This document shows positions 10,470 to 22,533 of a stretch of DNA of 64,000 nucleotides, in pieces (within the stretch, counting starts at the first letter, position 1; every line of letters begins with the position of its first letter). The notes under the pieces are model-generated. The model did not search any database and was not told the origin of the DNA. It worked only from the letters and a program-made list of their open reading frames with translations. The DNA comes from Dugong dugon (lineage: Eukaryota > Chordata > Mammalia > Sirenia > Dugongidae), in contig CM057464.1 of the NCBI GenBank assembly GCA_030035585.1, positions 72,090,919-72,154,918 on the forward strand, written 5' to 3'. The translations under genes were made by a program, and so were the position numbers.

Positions 10470-10960
10470 ATACATAAGTACTCGGATATGTCCACATTCT
10501 CATTTGATCTGACCACTCCTTTTTAGTGCCTTGGTGTAGCTCAGTTAGTTATTCTAAGGGGCCAGTGCTGCTAAGAGTACAGATCTAGTGTCTCTCTGGC
10601 CTGGAATCTGACTAGGAAACTCTGTGCAGGCCACAGACTGCAGCTCCAGCCCCAGCTGGGTGTGATACATTTGTTTTCTGTCCACCTGAGAGGGAGGCAG
10701 AGTGTGGGCTGAGTCAGCACGTCCTGCTGGCAGAGAGTCAACAGTAGCACAGAGAGATAACACATCATTAGTCATGTTGACCAAAGGACGTTTCCTCTCC
10801 CTCTTGCCTGTTAGCAGAGGTGTTAATGAGAACTAAAATGGCCAAAAGGCAGGCAGTGTTTCTGAGGCCAAGGGCTTGGGCTGCCTACACACAGGATAAT
10901 CTTCTCTTGCTTTAGGTAGAGTTGAATAAAAAGGCTCAGTTACAGTTCTTAAAATACTGA
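10470..10960. other. Intron sequence without a recognised element
   Basis: No gene or repeat recognised. Confidence 0.5.
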
Positions 10961-11170
10961 TGTTATTAGCTGCTGTCAAGTTGGCCCCCAACTCATGACA
11001 ACTCCGTGCATAACAGAGTTAGTCCGTTGTGATCCATAAGGTCTTCATTAGCTGACTTTCAGAAGTAGATCACCTTTCTTCCTAGTCCATCTTAGTCTGG
11101 AAGCTCTGCTGAAACCTGCTTAGCATCATAGCAACATGCAAGCCGCTACTGGCAGACGGGTGGTGGCTGT
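10961..11170 (-). mobile_element. tRNA-Gly-type SINE, truncated (antisense)
   Basis: It matches the fuller copy at 25004-25352 in its 3' part (gctgctgtcaagttgg, tgtgatccataaggtcttcat, agtccatcttagtctggaag, catagcaacatgcaag). It stops before the tRNA-Gly-like head. The agtccatcttagtctggaag block is shared with the RTE at 63110. Confidence 0.65.
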
Positions 11171-11184
11171 TTAAAATACCGATA

Positions 11185-11410
11185 GCAACTCTTTATTAAA
11201 CTGCCTACAACATTCGAGACGCACGACTAGGCACCTAAACAGGTTTTGTCTGGTCCTCACGTCAGCCTTATGTGAGGTTTTTTTTTTTTTTTTTTGTAAA
11301 GTCATATTTTACGGCTGAGAAAACTGAAGCTGAGTGCTTGCATAAGACAACTCAGGTGGGAAATGACCGGGCTGGGGCTAAGGCCAGGTCTGTCAGACTC
11401 CGCTCATTTG
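11185..11410 (-). repeat. MIR SINE (antisense, diverged)
   Basis: Antisense MIR order is weakly visible: cactaggcacctaaacagg-like, ggtcctcacgtcagcctta, tacggctgagaaaactgaagc. A run of about 18 T at 11279-11296 sits inside it. Confidence 0.5.
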
Positions 11411-11499
11411 GCAGACTCCATCAGGTGGTGAGCCTAGAGATGTGCACCATGCGTTTTTACCCACTGGGGATGCAGAAGTGAGTGCACAGTCCTGCCATT

Positions 11500-12470
11500 G
11501 GTGTCAGGGTTTAGAAATGGAATCAGGCACGTGAGCGGCAAAGGCCTCCTGGAGGTGGGGGGCAGCCTGAGCAAGGGCATAGGGGACAACACAGCAAAGT
11601 GGTGTTGGAGGCATGGGTTTAAGGAGCGAGCGTCAAGAGATGAGGCAGGAGACAGATGAGTAGTGACCTCAAATGCCAGGTTAAGGAGCTTGGCCTTTAT
11701 TTTGTAGGTGGAGGAGTGCCATCAACGGAATTGAGGCTAAAGAGCGTCCTGGCACACTTGAATTGAGAGAGCCTGGTGGCAGCTTGTGAATGAATTTGAG
11801 GAAACAGGACTGGACACAGGGAGAACGTTTAGGAGGCAAACAGGGGCGGGGTTTGGTGACTGAATTTGGAATGGAGAGTCTGGAGGTAGGACTAGGGCAA
11901 AGATAATAGTGGGATTTTCAGTTAGAGTGGCTGGGTACCACTGTTAGAATTTTGAGGAAAGAGGGGAAGGATGGGTGCATATAAATATAGGATCAAGACT
12001 GGTGGCTTTAGTTTTCTCAATTAAGGACAAGATGGGGCAGGTCCACTAGGTGCGGGAGGTGGAGGTTGAGCCCGGGTGCTTCTAGAGTGGTGAAGGTGGA
12101 GAGGAAGGAATGGGAAAGGGTGCTAACTGACATGGCTGGGGTAAATTTTTGGTGGTGTCAACCTTTGTGGTTTATGTTTTTCTCCAGAGTGCTCAACTCT
12201 ACAGGCCTAGAATGGCACAAGATAGGTAGTCGGTGCTGGTTTCACCTACAGAATAGAGATGGCAGAATCAGAGACATGTGGCCATTGAGGATTCTGATGA
12301 GAAAGCATTTGCGATGCTGTGTAGGCTGGGCAGAGAAAGGAGTCCTGGCAAGGGGCTGGCAGTCAGGGAGAAAACAAAAGGAGCAGCAAGGGAGAGGTTG
12401 TGGCCAGATCTGGGATATTGGTGTTGAAGATATGTGAAGGGAGGCAGCTCTGGGTGAAGTCAGTATTCCA
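11500..12470 (+). repeat. Ancient unnamed mammalian repeat, copy 2
   Basis: It contains ggttaaggagcttggccttta, ggtggaggagtgccatcaac, gagagcctggtggcagcttg and aggtagaatt-like motifs parallel to those at 7262-7610. The right boundary is uncertain. Open frames in it have no recognisable protein. Confidence 0.4.
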
Positions 12471-12479
12471 GGGTGAGAC

Positions 12480-13940
12480 CTGGGTGTGGATGGCACCGTG
12501 CAGCGGGGTATTGCCCTTAAGAAAGGCCACAATTTTCTAGGCTTACTCATTGGATGGATGAGCTTCATTAGGAGCCACAGAATCAAATACCTGCAGTGAC
12601 ACATGGGCAGAGTGTAAGATGAAGAGGCCCAGGTATCGAAAAACCTGACCAACCGTCTAAAAAGGAAGCTGCCGCCACCAGAGACAGTCCTGCTAGGTGG
12701 GAATGGGGGCTGGGTATTAACTGCCTCACTTGAGGCTTTTTTTTTTCCCCCTAGAAATCAGGATTTTTATGTGAAATCTCCTGATTTTTAAGTGTTGACT
12801 TCTTATGCAACAATTTTAAAAACACACTGTGGACTATGTAAATCAAGTTTATAGACGGATTTGACTGTGTGGGCTGCCAGTTTGTACCCTCTAATCCACA
12901 CAGACCTTGACAGTTCCTAGGACTGAGCTTTGTGACTTGGATCCCAGACTCTTGGTAACACCCTACCTTCCTGGCTGTCCCCTTCAGCTTGGAGGATCGA
13001 GGTTTTAAAGATAAAGAGCTAACTAGCTAATTAGGTTTTCAGTGGGAACTGATAGGAGATGATAGTAATCTGAAGCCTATATGGCTCAAGTGAACGGCAG
13101 ATTGTGATGAAAAATTTGCTAGCTCCTTCTGGAACTCTTGGATCCTTAACTCGTTTTCTCTGTATGGAGAACAGCAAGTTCTCATGGCTTGTTTTTTGAT
13201 CCATACTTCCTCTTCTGCATATTCCCGATATTTTTTTTCCTTCCCCTTTTTTTTCTCTTCCTTCTTTATTTACTTCTCTATCTCCAATTCATTTTCTTAT
13301 GGAGCTCAGCTCGAGTTACTTGGTGTAACTTGATGAGGTATTTTTCTGAATTTATTTAGTGAAATTTTACATTTTATATTCCATTTTCTTAGTTTTTTAA
13401 CTCAGTAAATTTTATACTATGTGAGTTGTGATTACAGGGTAGTAAAACTTTTTTTTTTAGTTAGAAAAAATGTTAAATTAGCAGATGAAAAGCTAATTAA
13501 TTACACAACCAAAATGAATGTTTTACTCTTCAAAGTAATCACTTTGAGGGAGTTTTACTCAATTTTCAAAATGCCATTGGAACTCTTTGAGAATTATCCT
13601 CAGGGCACCTGCACAAATCTTTGACCATCGCCAGTGACTGCAAATCTGTGTCCCTTTGAAGGTAGATTAGATGTTTTTGACTAGGGTCACTAGAACCAAG
13701 TCTAAATAATAAGGTGGTGGATCAAACTGGGCAACACCATAGTCCTGTGTAAAAGTGTGATATGGCCTTGAAGTGCTAACCCATTGCCCACTGTGCCCAT
13801 CCGTGAGTCCCCGAGGTTGCTCCACACGAGGAGGCACACAAGCGTTTGAACAGCAGCAGCTGGGTTGGAGCAGGTACTACTTATTCTCTACGTTTTCAGC
13901 ATGACTTTACAGATTTTGCCTCCAGCACATCATATTTATT
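12480..13940. other. Intron sequence without a recognised element
   Basis: About 1.4 kb with no gene or named repeat recognised. There is a pyrimidine-rich patch at 13205-13290. Confidence 0.5.
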
Positions 13941-14066
13941 AAACCTGCTGGTGTTGAGCCGATTCTGACTCATAGCAACCCTATAGGACAGAGTAGAACT
14001 GCCGCATAGGGTTTCCAAGGAGTGGCTGGTGGATTCGAACTGCTGACCTTTTGGCAAGGCTCCATC
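13941..14066 (-). mobile_element. AfroSINE short form (antisense)
   Basis: Landmarks: gtgttgagccgattctgact, caaccctataggacagagtag, ggtggattcgaactgctgacc, ending near aaggctcc. The stretch before the head is deleted. Confidence 0.85.
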
Positions 14067-14326
14067 TTTATTAAGTACTTAAGAGTTAAATTTTCCCACT
14101 TCAGAAGACACTTTAGTTAGATCATGGAGCATTTTGGAGATAAATGTACAGTTTCTGTTGGCCTTTGAAATACTAAAATAGATTTTGAAACCTGTGTTAC
14201 TATCTTTCTGGGCCCAGTGGTTCCTGGAACCTAGGTTAGGAACCATTGGAGTATGGGTTTCCTAAGTGATGACTTTTAAGAATGATGTGCATAGGGCTGT
14301 ATGCTGGCATGGTTCTTAAACAGTGC

Positions 14327-14339
14327 GTGCACACGCATG

Positions 14340-14376
<37 letters not shown>
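14327..14376 (+). repeat. (CA)n microsatellite
   Basis: An imperfect gtgcacacgcatgcacgc lead is followed by about 17 CA units. Confidence 0.95.
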
Positions 14377-14380
<4 letters not shown>

Positions 14381-14464
14381 AGCTCATTGCTGTACTTCTT
14401 GAACTTGAACATCTGTTAAATAAAGAATAAAGAACCAGGCTGCTTTTCTCTGGCCTGAAACTGG

Positions 14465-14680
14465 TGGTAGCTCCACTGTGGGCCAGACTTGGTTATTTAT
14501 CAGAAGCACTTGGGAGGTTCTTGAAAAAAAATGGATTCTGGAGTCCCACCCCCAAAGATTCTGATTCATTAGATTGTGGTGTGGGTGCTGGGTGAGACCA
14601 GGAATCTGTAGTTTTAGCAAGTGCCCCTGGTGATTGATGCTGATCATCCCAGAGCCACACTTTGACAAACTCCGGTATAG
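14465..14680 (+). mobile_element. MER5-like non-autonomous hAT fossil
   Basis: Order matches MER5A: tatcagaagcacttgggagg, gagtcccacccccaaagattctgattca, tagttttagcaagtgcccctggtgat, agccacactttgacaaac. It is an ancient DNA transposon derived from Charlie-type elements. Confidence 0.75.
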
Positions 14681-14689
14681 TGGGTTTTG

Positions 14690-14890
14690 GGTATGAACAG
14701 ATTTAGGTTCATGTCCTAGTTCCATCCCCTAGTGATTGTATGATTTTGCAAAGTTACTTAACATCTCTGAGCCTCAGTTTCCTCATCCTTAAAGTGACAA
14801 TGATGATACTTCTGTGCAAAGGCATTGTGAGGAGTGCAGTTAGTGTACATAAAGTACCCAGCTCCATCTGGCACATATTGTGTTAATTAC
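14690..14890 (+). repeat. MIR SINE
   Basis: Core aagttacttaacatctctgag, cctcagtttcctcatcctta, and end ctggcacatattg. Confidence 0.8.
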
Positions 14891-14949
14891 CTGTGATGGG
14901 GAGTAAAGGGCCGTCCGTACCCTGGGTTTCCAGCATGGTTGTCAAAGGG

Positions 14950-15080
14950 AGTGAGTGTGTAACTAAAGCCTTGAGGATAAGGATCACATTTCACACTTTT
15001 GTGTATGTCCCACAGTGCCTATGCTATGTGGGGCACATATATTACAGGTCCCATTTTGTTCTGTTTAACACTGGTGCTTG
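14950..15080 (+). repeat. L2-like 3' fragment
   Basis: agccttgaggataaggatcac and tgtatgtcccacagtgcc recall the L2 terminal segment. This is a weak match. Confidence 0.35.
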
Positions 15081-15206
15081 TGGTTGTGGTATGGCATGAA
15101 GTTCCAAGCCTTGAGAGTCTACCATGGTCACTTAATGATCCACTACTTGAGATTCACCTTTCTCTTTTCTGCTCTGCCATGAGGCCCCTTCCTCCCTCCC
15201 TCACAT

Positions 15207-15288
15207 TTGCATGTGTGTACATGTACACACACACACACACACACAGACACAGACACACACACACACGGACACACACACACACACACGT
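15207..15288 (+). repeat. (CA)n microsatellite with interruptions
   Basis: CA repeats are broken by single-base changes (cagaca, cggaca) and preceded by tgtgtgtacatg. The interruptions suggest an old, less mutable array. Confidence 0.95.
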
Positions 15289-15289
15289 C

Positions 15290-16639
15290 CATGAGGCCCA
15301 GCTCAGATCCAGTCCTCTCCTTCTCTTAGGTCATTGAAATGTAGGAATAGTTGTTTATAAACCTGGCCTGCCAAGGCCCAGAGACTCTCCAGGCTATAAG
15401 AATGGGCCCCTGCTTGTTATGTCTCAAGGGAAATGAAAGAGCCAGTTTCCAGCAGATAAACTTTGTAAGTTCTCCTTGTACCTATATTCACAAACACACA
15501 AAGGTAAGGTTCACTGTGCACAGATGGATATCCCTGTGCAACTTTTTGTTTTAGCCAATATGATTTCAGTCTTATTGGAAGACAGGCAGACTGGGTTTTT
15601 TTTGTTTGTTTGTTTGTTTGTTTTTAAAGAAATGTTTTATTTTTGTTTGTTTTCAGTGCTAGCACTGAAAAATAATACTTTGGTTTTGGCCCATGGTGCT
15701 GTCAAAACAAAATGCTTCCTGTATCCAGGATATAAGCAGGTTTAACGAGTCCCCAATCATGTTGCTGCCTTTAGTTTTCATCTCTCCTTCTTTGTCACTT
15801 TTGAAGTGGAATAACTCTGCATTCTTTTCTTGCTAATCATTTAAAATTTTAACTGAAAGTTTTGCTTTTGTTATGTGAGCTCTGTTGGTGAATGCATGAA
15901 GGTGTGTCTAACGTAATTCTAGTTTCAGAAGCAATTTTTAAGTAAAAGAGGCTTTAATCTTCAATGCCTTTGACTCTGGGTTGTGTCTTAGATATTTTTA
16001 GCATATAAATTATGGTGAGCAGGATACCAAAGGACACATATTTTCCTCTTGTTTGGTATGCTTCCTCATTCTTGGCTTGGTAATTAAAGTCAGGGTAATT
16101 TAGTCTTGGACTACAAAATGGATGTCGGGTCGATGTTCTCTATTTATTTTACAGAAATGACTTCTGTGTTCATAACCTGACAGAATATATAGGCGTTTTA
16201 ATTTATGATTGGAATTTATCCTCTTGAATCTCTCTCAACAGGCTCTCGAATCTTGTGCAAGAGGAACACATAGGGGGAAAAGATGGAAATGCTAACTGCT
16301 TGGTGGCTATAAAAAGTATTAAAAAGTCCTTTTATGCTCGCCTTGAGTCACCAGAATCAGAACAGAGTCAAACTTGTAATCGTGGTCTTTGAATATAGCT
16401 TTATTACAATCAGAGGATGTATATAACCAAGTTCCTTATTCAAGATTTTATATATTTTCTAGGATACTTTGTAAACTAAATATTTTGAGGGTATCATCCT
16501 GAGAGCTAGAGAGACGGTTAAAGGATATGGATACTGTGCTTTTGGAGTCCCAGTTTTCCATGTGTTGTTTAGGGGGTGCTTATGCGCATGGGTGCCCCCG
16601 GTGATGCTTATTAGCCTCCACCCAACACCCCTGCTTTCC
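15290..16639. other. Intron sequence without a recognised element
   Basis: About 1.35 kb that is mostly unique to my eye. It contains a (GTTT)n patch at 15598-15625. Confidence 0.5.
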
Positions 16640-16649
16640 TGCTCTTCTT

Positions 16650-17545
16650 CTTTGTTGTTATTATTTTTTTATTGTTGTGGTTTAAGTGAAAGTTTACATT
16701 TCAAGTTAGTCTCTGATAGAAAAATTTATACATACATTGTTATGTGACCCTAATTGCTCTCCCTATACTGTAACAGCATACTCTTCCTTCCCACCCCTGA
16801 TTCCCCATGTCCATTCAACCAGCTCCTAACCCTCGCTGCCTTCTCATCTCACCTCCGGACAGAAGCTGCCCATTTAGTCTCACGTATCTACTTGAGCTAA
16901 GAAGCACACTCTTCACGAGTATCATTTTATGTCCCACAGTCCAGTCTGATCTTTGTTTGAAGAGTTGGCCTCGGGAATTGTTTTAGTTCTGGGTTGACAG
17001 AGAGTCTGGGGGCCATGCTTTCTGGGGTTCAGACCATTAAGCCTGGTCTTTTTACTAGAATTTGAGTTCTGTACCCCACCTTTCTCCTGCTCCATCCGAG
17101 ACTCTCTGTTGTGTTTCCTGTCAGGGCGATCTTTGGTGGTAGCCAGGCACCATCTAGTTCTCCTGGTCTCAGGCTGATGAGGTCTCTGGTTTATGTGGCC
17201 CTTTCTGTCTCTTGGGCTAATACTTTCCTTGTGTCTTTGGTGTTCTTCATACTCCTTTACTCTGGGTGGTTGGGACCAACTGATGCATCTTAGATGGCCA
17301 CTTGCTAGCTTTTAAGATCCCAGATGCCACTCACCAAAGTGGGATGCAGAACATTTTCTTAATAAGCTTTGGTATGCCAGTTGACCTAGATGTCCCCTGA
17401 AAGCATGGTCCCCAGACCCCTACACCTGCTACTCTGTCTCTCAAAGTGTCTGAATGTATTCAGGAAACTTCTTAGCTTCGGTTTAGTCAAGTTGTGCTGA
17501 CTTCCCCTGTAGTGTGTGCTGTCCTTCCTTCACCTAAAATAATCT
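16650..17545 (-). mobile_element. L1 3' UTR, 5'-truncated (antisense)
   Basis: It starts at a T-rich tail (attttttttattgttgtgg) and follows the same 3' UTR as the L1 at 35700-36590 with high similarity (atgtgaccctaattgctc, gatggccacttgctagctttt). A 10-bp direct repeat, tgctcttctt, lies at 16640-16649 and 17546-17555 and fits a target-site duplication. Confidence 0.88.
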
Positions 17546-17559
17546 TGCTCTTCTTGTGA

Positions 17560-18050
17560 ATGCTTTCCTATATGCAGAACAAACTGAAACAGTGTATATA
17601 CTTCCTTTAAAAATCCAACTCTCTTCCCTGTTAAAACATTGCAACAAGTTAGCATCATAATAGATTAAGAGTAATAAAATAACCAACAATTTAATTAGTG
17701 CCTGAACTTTTTAAACTAATAAAAATTTATTTGGGTTAATAGTTTTGATACTGGTAGTTGGTTTTTAGGGGAAGGCTTTTTTTTTGCCCCCTGAAAATGA
17801 AAATAATAGATACTAGGTTGAGAAACTTTGACAAATAAACAGCAACGTTAAAAGAGGGAGTAGAAAACAGTTACCCATAATTCCTATCTAACTTTCTAGC
17901 CCCTAATTTCAGTCAGAGGTAGTATTTGTCTCATGTTTCACCTGCACACCCACTGGCTGGCTCTTGAGTGGGTCCAGAGGGCTGGCTTCCCTTCCCCTTC
18001 CAACATCACAGCTGCCATGTGGTATTGTGTGTGTGTTGGGCACACAGGTC
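17560..18050. other. Intron sequence without a recognised element
   Basis: No gene or repeat recognised. Confidence 0.5.
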
Positions 18051-18054
18051 TTTC

Positions 18055-18150
18055 GTGGACTCTGAGATTCTTGAGGGAAGGGGCTGCCTTAGTGTTTGCA
18101 TCCCTAGAATCTAGCATACTGTAGGTACTTGAAAAATGATTATTAAATTT
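18055..18150 (+). repeat. L2-like 3' end
   Basis: gattcttgagggaaggggctg, gcatccctagaatctagcatactgtagg, ttattaaat. Confidence 0.6.
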
Positions 18151-18214
18151 AAATTCTATGCATTTTAAGTTCACATCATTTAATAGCATAAAGCCAATGC
18201 TGTATGGTCAATAG

Positions 18215-18238
18215 TTTTTTTTTTTTTTTTTTTTTTTT
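18215..18238. repeat. Poly(T) tract
   Basis: 24 consecutive T with no recognised element attached. Confidence 0.8.
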
Positions 18239-18311
18239 AATGTCTACAGATATTTTAAAGAGCATTTTATATTTTGAATGTGTGGTACGTGGGCACAATA
18301 ACATGTCGTTT

Positions 18312-18402
18312 ATTTGGTGCCATTGACAATTCTGACTCATAGCGACCCCATGTGACAGGATAGAACTGCCCCATAGGGTTTCCTTGGCTGTAATCTTTGA
18401 GA
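18312..18402 (-). mobile_element. AfroSINE 3' part (antisense)
   Basis: tggtgccattgacaattctgactc, gtgacaggatagaactgcccc, tccttggctgtaatctttg. The tRNA-related head is missing. Confidence 0.8.
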
Positions 18403-18599
18403 CAGCACAAAAGTGTGTATGGTGAAGAGTGAGTGTCCCTTTCACCTGTTTCCCAGGTCCCACTTCCCTTCCAAGGAGATAACCACTCTTTTATTACTTT
18501 GTATCTTTCCAGAAGTAGTCTCTGCATGTACAAGCATACATACAAATTGTCTTTTAAAAAATGTACTCTTTTGGAAGCAGGGCAAATCATGACCATGTG

Positions 18600-19045
18600 A
18601 ATGACATGTGAAGGATATGGCCCTTTTGGAAGTCATTCTGGCAGTGTGTATTAAAATTGAAAATCTAGTCCAGCAATCCTAATTCTGGCATTCTTGGTTT
18701 TTTTTTTAGTGTGTGAAGACATTATGTTGAAGGATTTTTATTAATGCCTTTTTTGTGGTGGGCCCTCCCTCCCTCAAAAAGTGAAAAGGAAAGAGAGTAA
18801 ATGCCTGTCAGGGAAATGGGTGAATGAATTGTGATGCATGCACACGATAGCTGTGGTGCAGCCATCAGAGAGATGAGGTAGAGCAGTATTAATTAGTTGC
18901 CACAGAAGGACTTTCTTGATGTATTTTTACATTAAGAAAGAAAGATGCAGATAAGACTGTACAATATCATATTTTTATAAAACAATAATTGTGTGTAACT
19001 GTATGTATGTATATTTTTGTATGATGTATGATATTATGACAGGGA
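18600..19045 (+). repeat. Old L1 (L1M-type) ORF2/3' UTR fragment
   Basis: It contains diverged versions of classic L1 blocks in sense order: attaaaattgaaaatctagtccagcaatcc, gggaaatgggtgaatgaattgtgatg, aagatgcagataagactgtacaatatcat. No reading frame remains. Confidence 0.6.
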
Positions 19046-19049
19046 GGGA

Positions 19050-20500
19050 TTAAGCAAAAAAAAAATCTTCCAAAATTAAGTTTCTTTTTTTTTAATGTGA
19101 CCTGGACTCTTTCCTAGAACAAGTCCTTGAAGTGATTTGCCAAATCTACTTCCTTTCACTTCTAGGTCCTTAAATCCTCATTTAATCTCATTTTATAAAT
19201 TATTTTATCTTTCGGGGTATGAGTCATTCAGGGCAGAGCATATGAACTCATTTATGGCAGCTGAATGCTTTGGTACAACACATGTATCTTGGGTTTCAAG
19301 TTCTCAGGGAGGACACTGACCCTCACAATAGTTAAGTGTGCAAAACCATGGAGGACTGGGCACAGTTCATGGTACTATAAGCTAAGAGGCTGGAGAAGTG
19401 GCAGCAGTGGCCCACGTGGGGGATTATCAGCGGCTGGGTTAAAGCTCTATAGGATCAGAAAGAAGAAATGATACGAGACGTGAAAGAGACAGAGGCAATT
19501 AAGGGTCAAATGATAACTGGAGTGTCTTGCCAGAAAGGTGAGTTAAGTGGCAAAGTGATGCAATGATGAAGGTTCAGATTGGAAAAGCAGTTTGGAGAAG
19601 TGGCGCTCGGGTACCTTTTCTGATTTAGATCTCAGCAAATCGTTTGTTGCTCTTTGTGTTTATCTTCTTACCCTTCTCTGGACTTATGCTTCTGGCAGGA
19701 AGAATTAGGAAGGAGGAGGAGGTAGATACCATTCAAGGGGTCCTTGAAAAGCACTTGAAGAAGACATTATGTCTCCACCCTCTCTTCACAGAAGTGTCTA
19801 AACTTTTACTAAATGAATATATAGTAACCCCTGGAGGAGAAGTCTAAGTTGGAATTAGCAGAACCCTAAATTACTGAGTCTTGGATTGGGGAGGTACCTT
19901 GTCTGCTTATATACCCGTGAAGGAGTCTGAAACCACCACTGTGGGCACTAAAGGATGGAAGGGATAAGGGAGCAGTGGGGGCTGTACACGTGTTTGAAGG
20001 AATGCATGTCACCGATCTCTCTGCCCTTGAGTCCACCCCACCCCCCTTTTATGTAATCTCATTTTCGGTTAAAGATTTCTAGTTCATTTATTTTGCCTGG
20101 TTATGCTTCTATAGGAATGTTGCATTTTACCTAGACACTCAAGTGGGATTTTTCAGCCAGAGCAGAGAACCATTACCTCCCTCATTCTGGACGTAATATT
20201 TTTGTGAATGCAGCCTTAGAGCATATAGATTCATGTAACTGTTGGTTTTATATCAAGCTTATAGTTTAGCTATTAGGTGTAGTTTTGAGCATATAACTTT
20301 TGGACTCACATTGGGCTTACAGTTTAATTTATCCCCAAGCCTTGTTCATGTGTGTTGCTTTTGTGCAGGTCTCCATTATTCTGCATTTTAGTTTTTTGAA
20401 TCTAAATGGAAGACTTTACATTTCTTGGGCCTGAGTATCATCTCATTAGATTAGCTCATAAGGATCCTATGGCACAAATGATTTGCCCTCAGCTACTAAC
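19050..20500. other. Intron sequence without a recognised element
   Basis: About 1.4 kb; nothing recognised. Confidence 0.5.
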
Positions 20501-20501
20501 T

Positions 20502-20697
20502 GAAAAGGTCCCTAGGTGGCACAAACAGTTTGTGCTTGGTTTGTAACCAAAAGGTTGGCAATTTGAACCCACCCAGGGGCACTGTGAAAGAAAAGGCCTG
20601 GTGATCTGCTTTCACAAAGATTACAGCCAAGAATTACAGTTCTACTCTGTAACATAGCAGCTCACCATGGGTCAGAATCAGCTAGATAACAACAACT
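20502..20697 (+). mobile_element. AfroSINE, first of a tandem pair
   Basis: Head ggtccctaggtggcacaaac, B-box region ttggcaatttgaacccacccagg, middle ggcctggtgatctgctttcac, tail gggtcagaatcagctagataacaacaac. Confidence 0.8.
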
Positions 20698-20872
20698 AAC
20701 CAAAAGGTTGGTGGTTTGAATCCACCCAGTGGTGCCATGGAAGAAAGGCCTGGGAGTCTACTTCCGAAAGATTTCAACCATTATAAGTCTTATGGAACAC
20801 AGCAGTCTGACCTGTTGTGCATGGGGTTGCTATGAGTCAGGGGCTGACTTGATGGCAGCTAACAACAACAGA
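20698..20872 (+). mobile_element. AfroSINE, second of a tandem pair (head missing)
   Basis: It begins abruptly at ccaaaaggttggtggtttgaa, right after the first unit's tail. It runs through gggagtctacttccgaaag to a tail tgacttgatggcagctaacaacaac. The A box and the first 40 bases are lacking. Confidence 0.8.
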
Positions 20873-20999
20873 TTAGCTCGTTAGCTCTGCTGTTACTGCC
20901 TTTAAAGTGGTCTTTTCTCGCCTGAATTTCATACAACTTACTGGCTCGTTTCAGGAACTCTGAAAGTGAAATATGTATGTCATCAAATGGAAAGAAAGT

Positions 21000-21240
21000 A
21001 GGAACTGGACACTGAATTTAGACTTCTGTTCTTCTATTTGCAAGTTGTATGACCTTCAGCAAATTGCTTAACCTCTTTGAGCTTCCATCCGCATACTCTT
21101 TCCCAGGTAATTTTTCCTTAGTAGAAAGTGGAAAAACTTCTACCCCACAAGCTTGTTATAAGGGTAAGATGAGTCAGTGTGTATAAAGCACTTAGTATGG
21201 AGCTTTGCAGTTAGTAGGCACTCCGATGATCAATATCAGT
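21000..21240 (+). repeat. MIR SINE
   Basis: tgaccttcagcaaattgcttaacctctttgagc and ggtaagatgagtcagtgtgtataaagcacttagtatgg. Confidence 0.75.
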
Positions 21241-21311
21241 GTCTTAAATTTACTAGTTAAGATAGCGAGCAGTTTGAAGCCCTGCCTCATACTCCCATAG
21301 TCTTTCCAACA

Positions 21312-21347
21312 AGTGGATACTGACCCTACAAGTGGATAATGACCCTA
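21312..21347 (+). repeat. Short tandem duplication, about 18 bp x 2
   Basis: aagtggatactgaccctac is followed at once by aagtggataatgaccctac, one mismatch. Confidence 0.85.
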
Positions 21348-21349
21348 CT

Positions 21350-22123
21350 TGTTAGCATTCTTTGAGTTGACTGTGATTGTTCAACCAGTTCTGAATCCCC
21401 CACATTTTATACTGGAGCCCATGTTTCTCTGTTTCTGTCCCCGATACCATAAGAGGTTTATCACATACCTTAGTGAATTCCAGATGCTTTACTTAAGACA
21501 GGGCAAATTATTCGTGATATAGTATTATGTGAAAAAGGCAAGACACTGAGTGTATATATAGTAAAACCACAATTTAGTAAAAATTAATAAAAGAGAGGTG
21601 GACAAGTCCAGGAAAAAAAAAAAAAAAGAACAAAGCAACATACTAGAATTACCATGGCACTGTGGGCTACCACTCTGTATCCTAAAGTGCCAACCACGTA
21701 CAAAGAGCTTCTTAAGAACCTGTTGATTTATTTGTTCTTTTTCCAGGTACTGGAGTTCTCTATTTTTCATTAAGAGAGCACTTAAGAATCTGTCACCTGT
21801 ACTAAGCTCTCTTTGAACGATCGAAAGCAAAATGATTTCCTTCTTTTACTTTGTACCTATTGTAATGTGCAGAGTTCATGCTGTTCAGCTTTCACTGCAG
21901 AAAAGCATTTGGGCTAATATAGACATCATATGAATGCCCTCTGGGTTCCTATGCATCAGCCTTGGACCCTGAGCAACTTGCCTTGCTAGCATCTGCTTTT
22001 TCTCAGGGACAGAGCTATATACATATGACTTTGGTGGCTCCCAGACACTTTGCCTTCATGGGCCCCTTCCTCCGTAAAAAATATTACGAGGTATATTTTC
22101 TGACTGTAATAGACAGATATAAT
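21350..22123. other. Intron sequence without a recognised element
   Basis: Nothing recognised except about 15 A at 21613-21627. Confidence 0.5.
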
Positions 22124-22128
22124 CCAGG

Positions 22129-22533
22129 TGTCTTAGTTATCTAGTGCTGCTTTAACAGAAGTATCACAAATGGGTGGTTTTAACAAGCAAATCTATTTTC
22201 TCACAGTTTAGGAGGCTTCAAGTCCGAATTCAGTGTGCCGGCTCTAGGGAAAGGCTTTCTTTCTCTGTCGGCTCTGGAGGAAGGCCCTTGTCTCTTTTGA
22301 GCTTTTGCTCCTGGGCGATCTTCATGTGGCTTGGCATCTGTCTTCCCCCATCTCTGCTTCTCTCTTGCTTGCTTAATCTCTTTTATATCTCAAAAGAGAT
22401 TGACTCAAGATACACTGTATACTAATCCTATCTCATTAACATAACAGAGATAACCCGTTCCTAATGAGATTACACCCACAGACATAGACATTTACAACAC
22501 ATAATTTTGGGGGACACAATTCAACCCATAACA
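22129..22533 (-). repeat. 3' LTR of the MaLR element (first on the plus strand)
   Basis: 405 bp. Antisense ends tgtcttagttatctag and aattcaacccataaca. It carries tttatatctcaaaagagattgactc, shared with the LTRs at 24404 and 29220. A purine-rich tract (sense) lies just inside at 22534-22550, where a polypurine tract is expected. Confidence 0.85.

Noticed and set aside
12066-12652. Pair of overlapping frames of 123 and 136 codons on opposite strands
   Set aside because: Neither shows a domain, signal peptide or codon pattern of a gene. They lie in a diverged ancient repeat.
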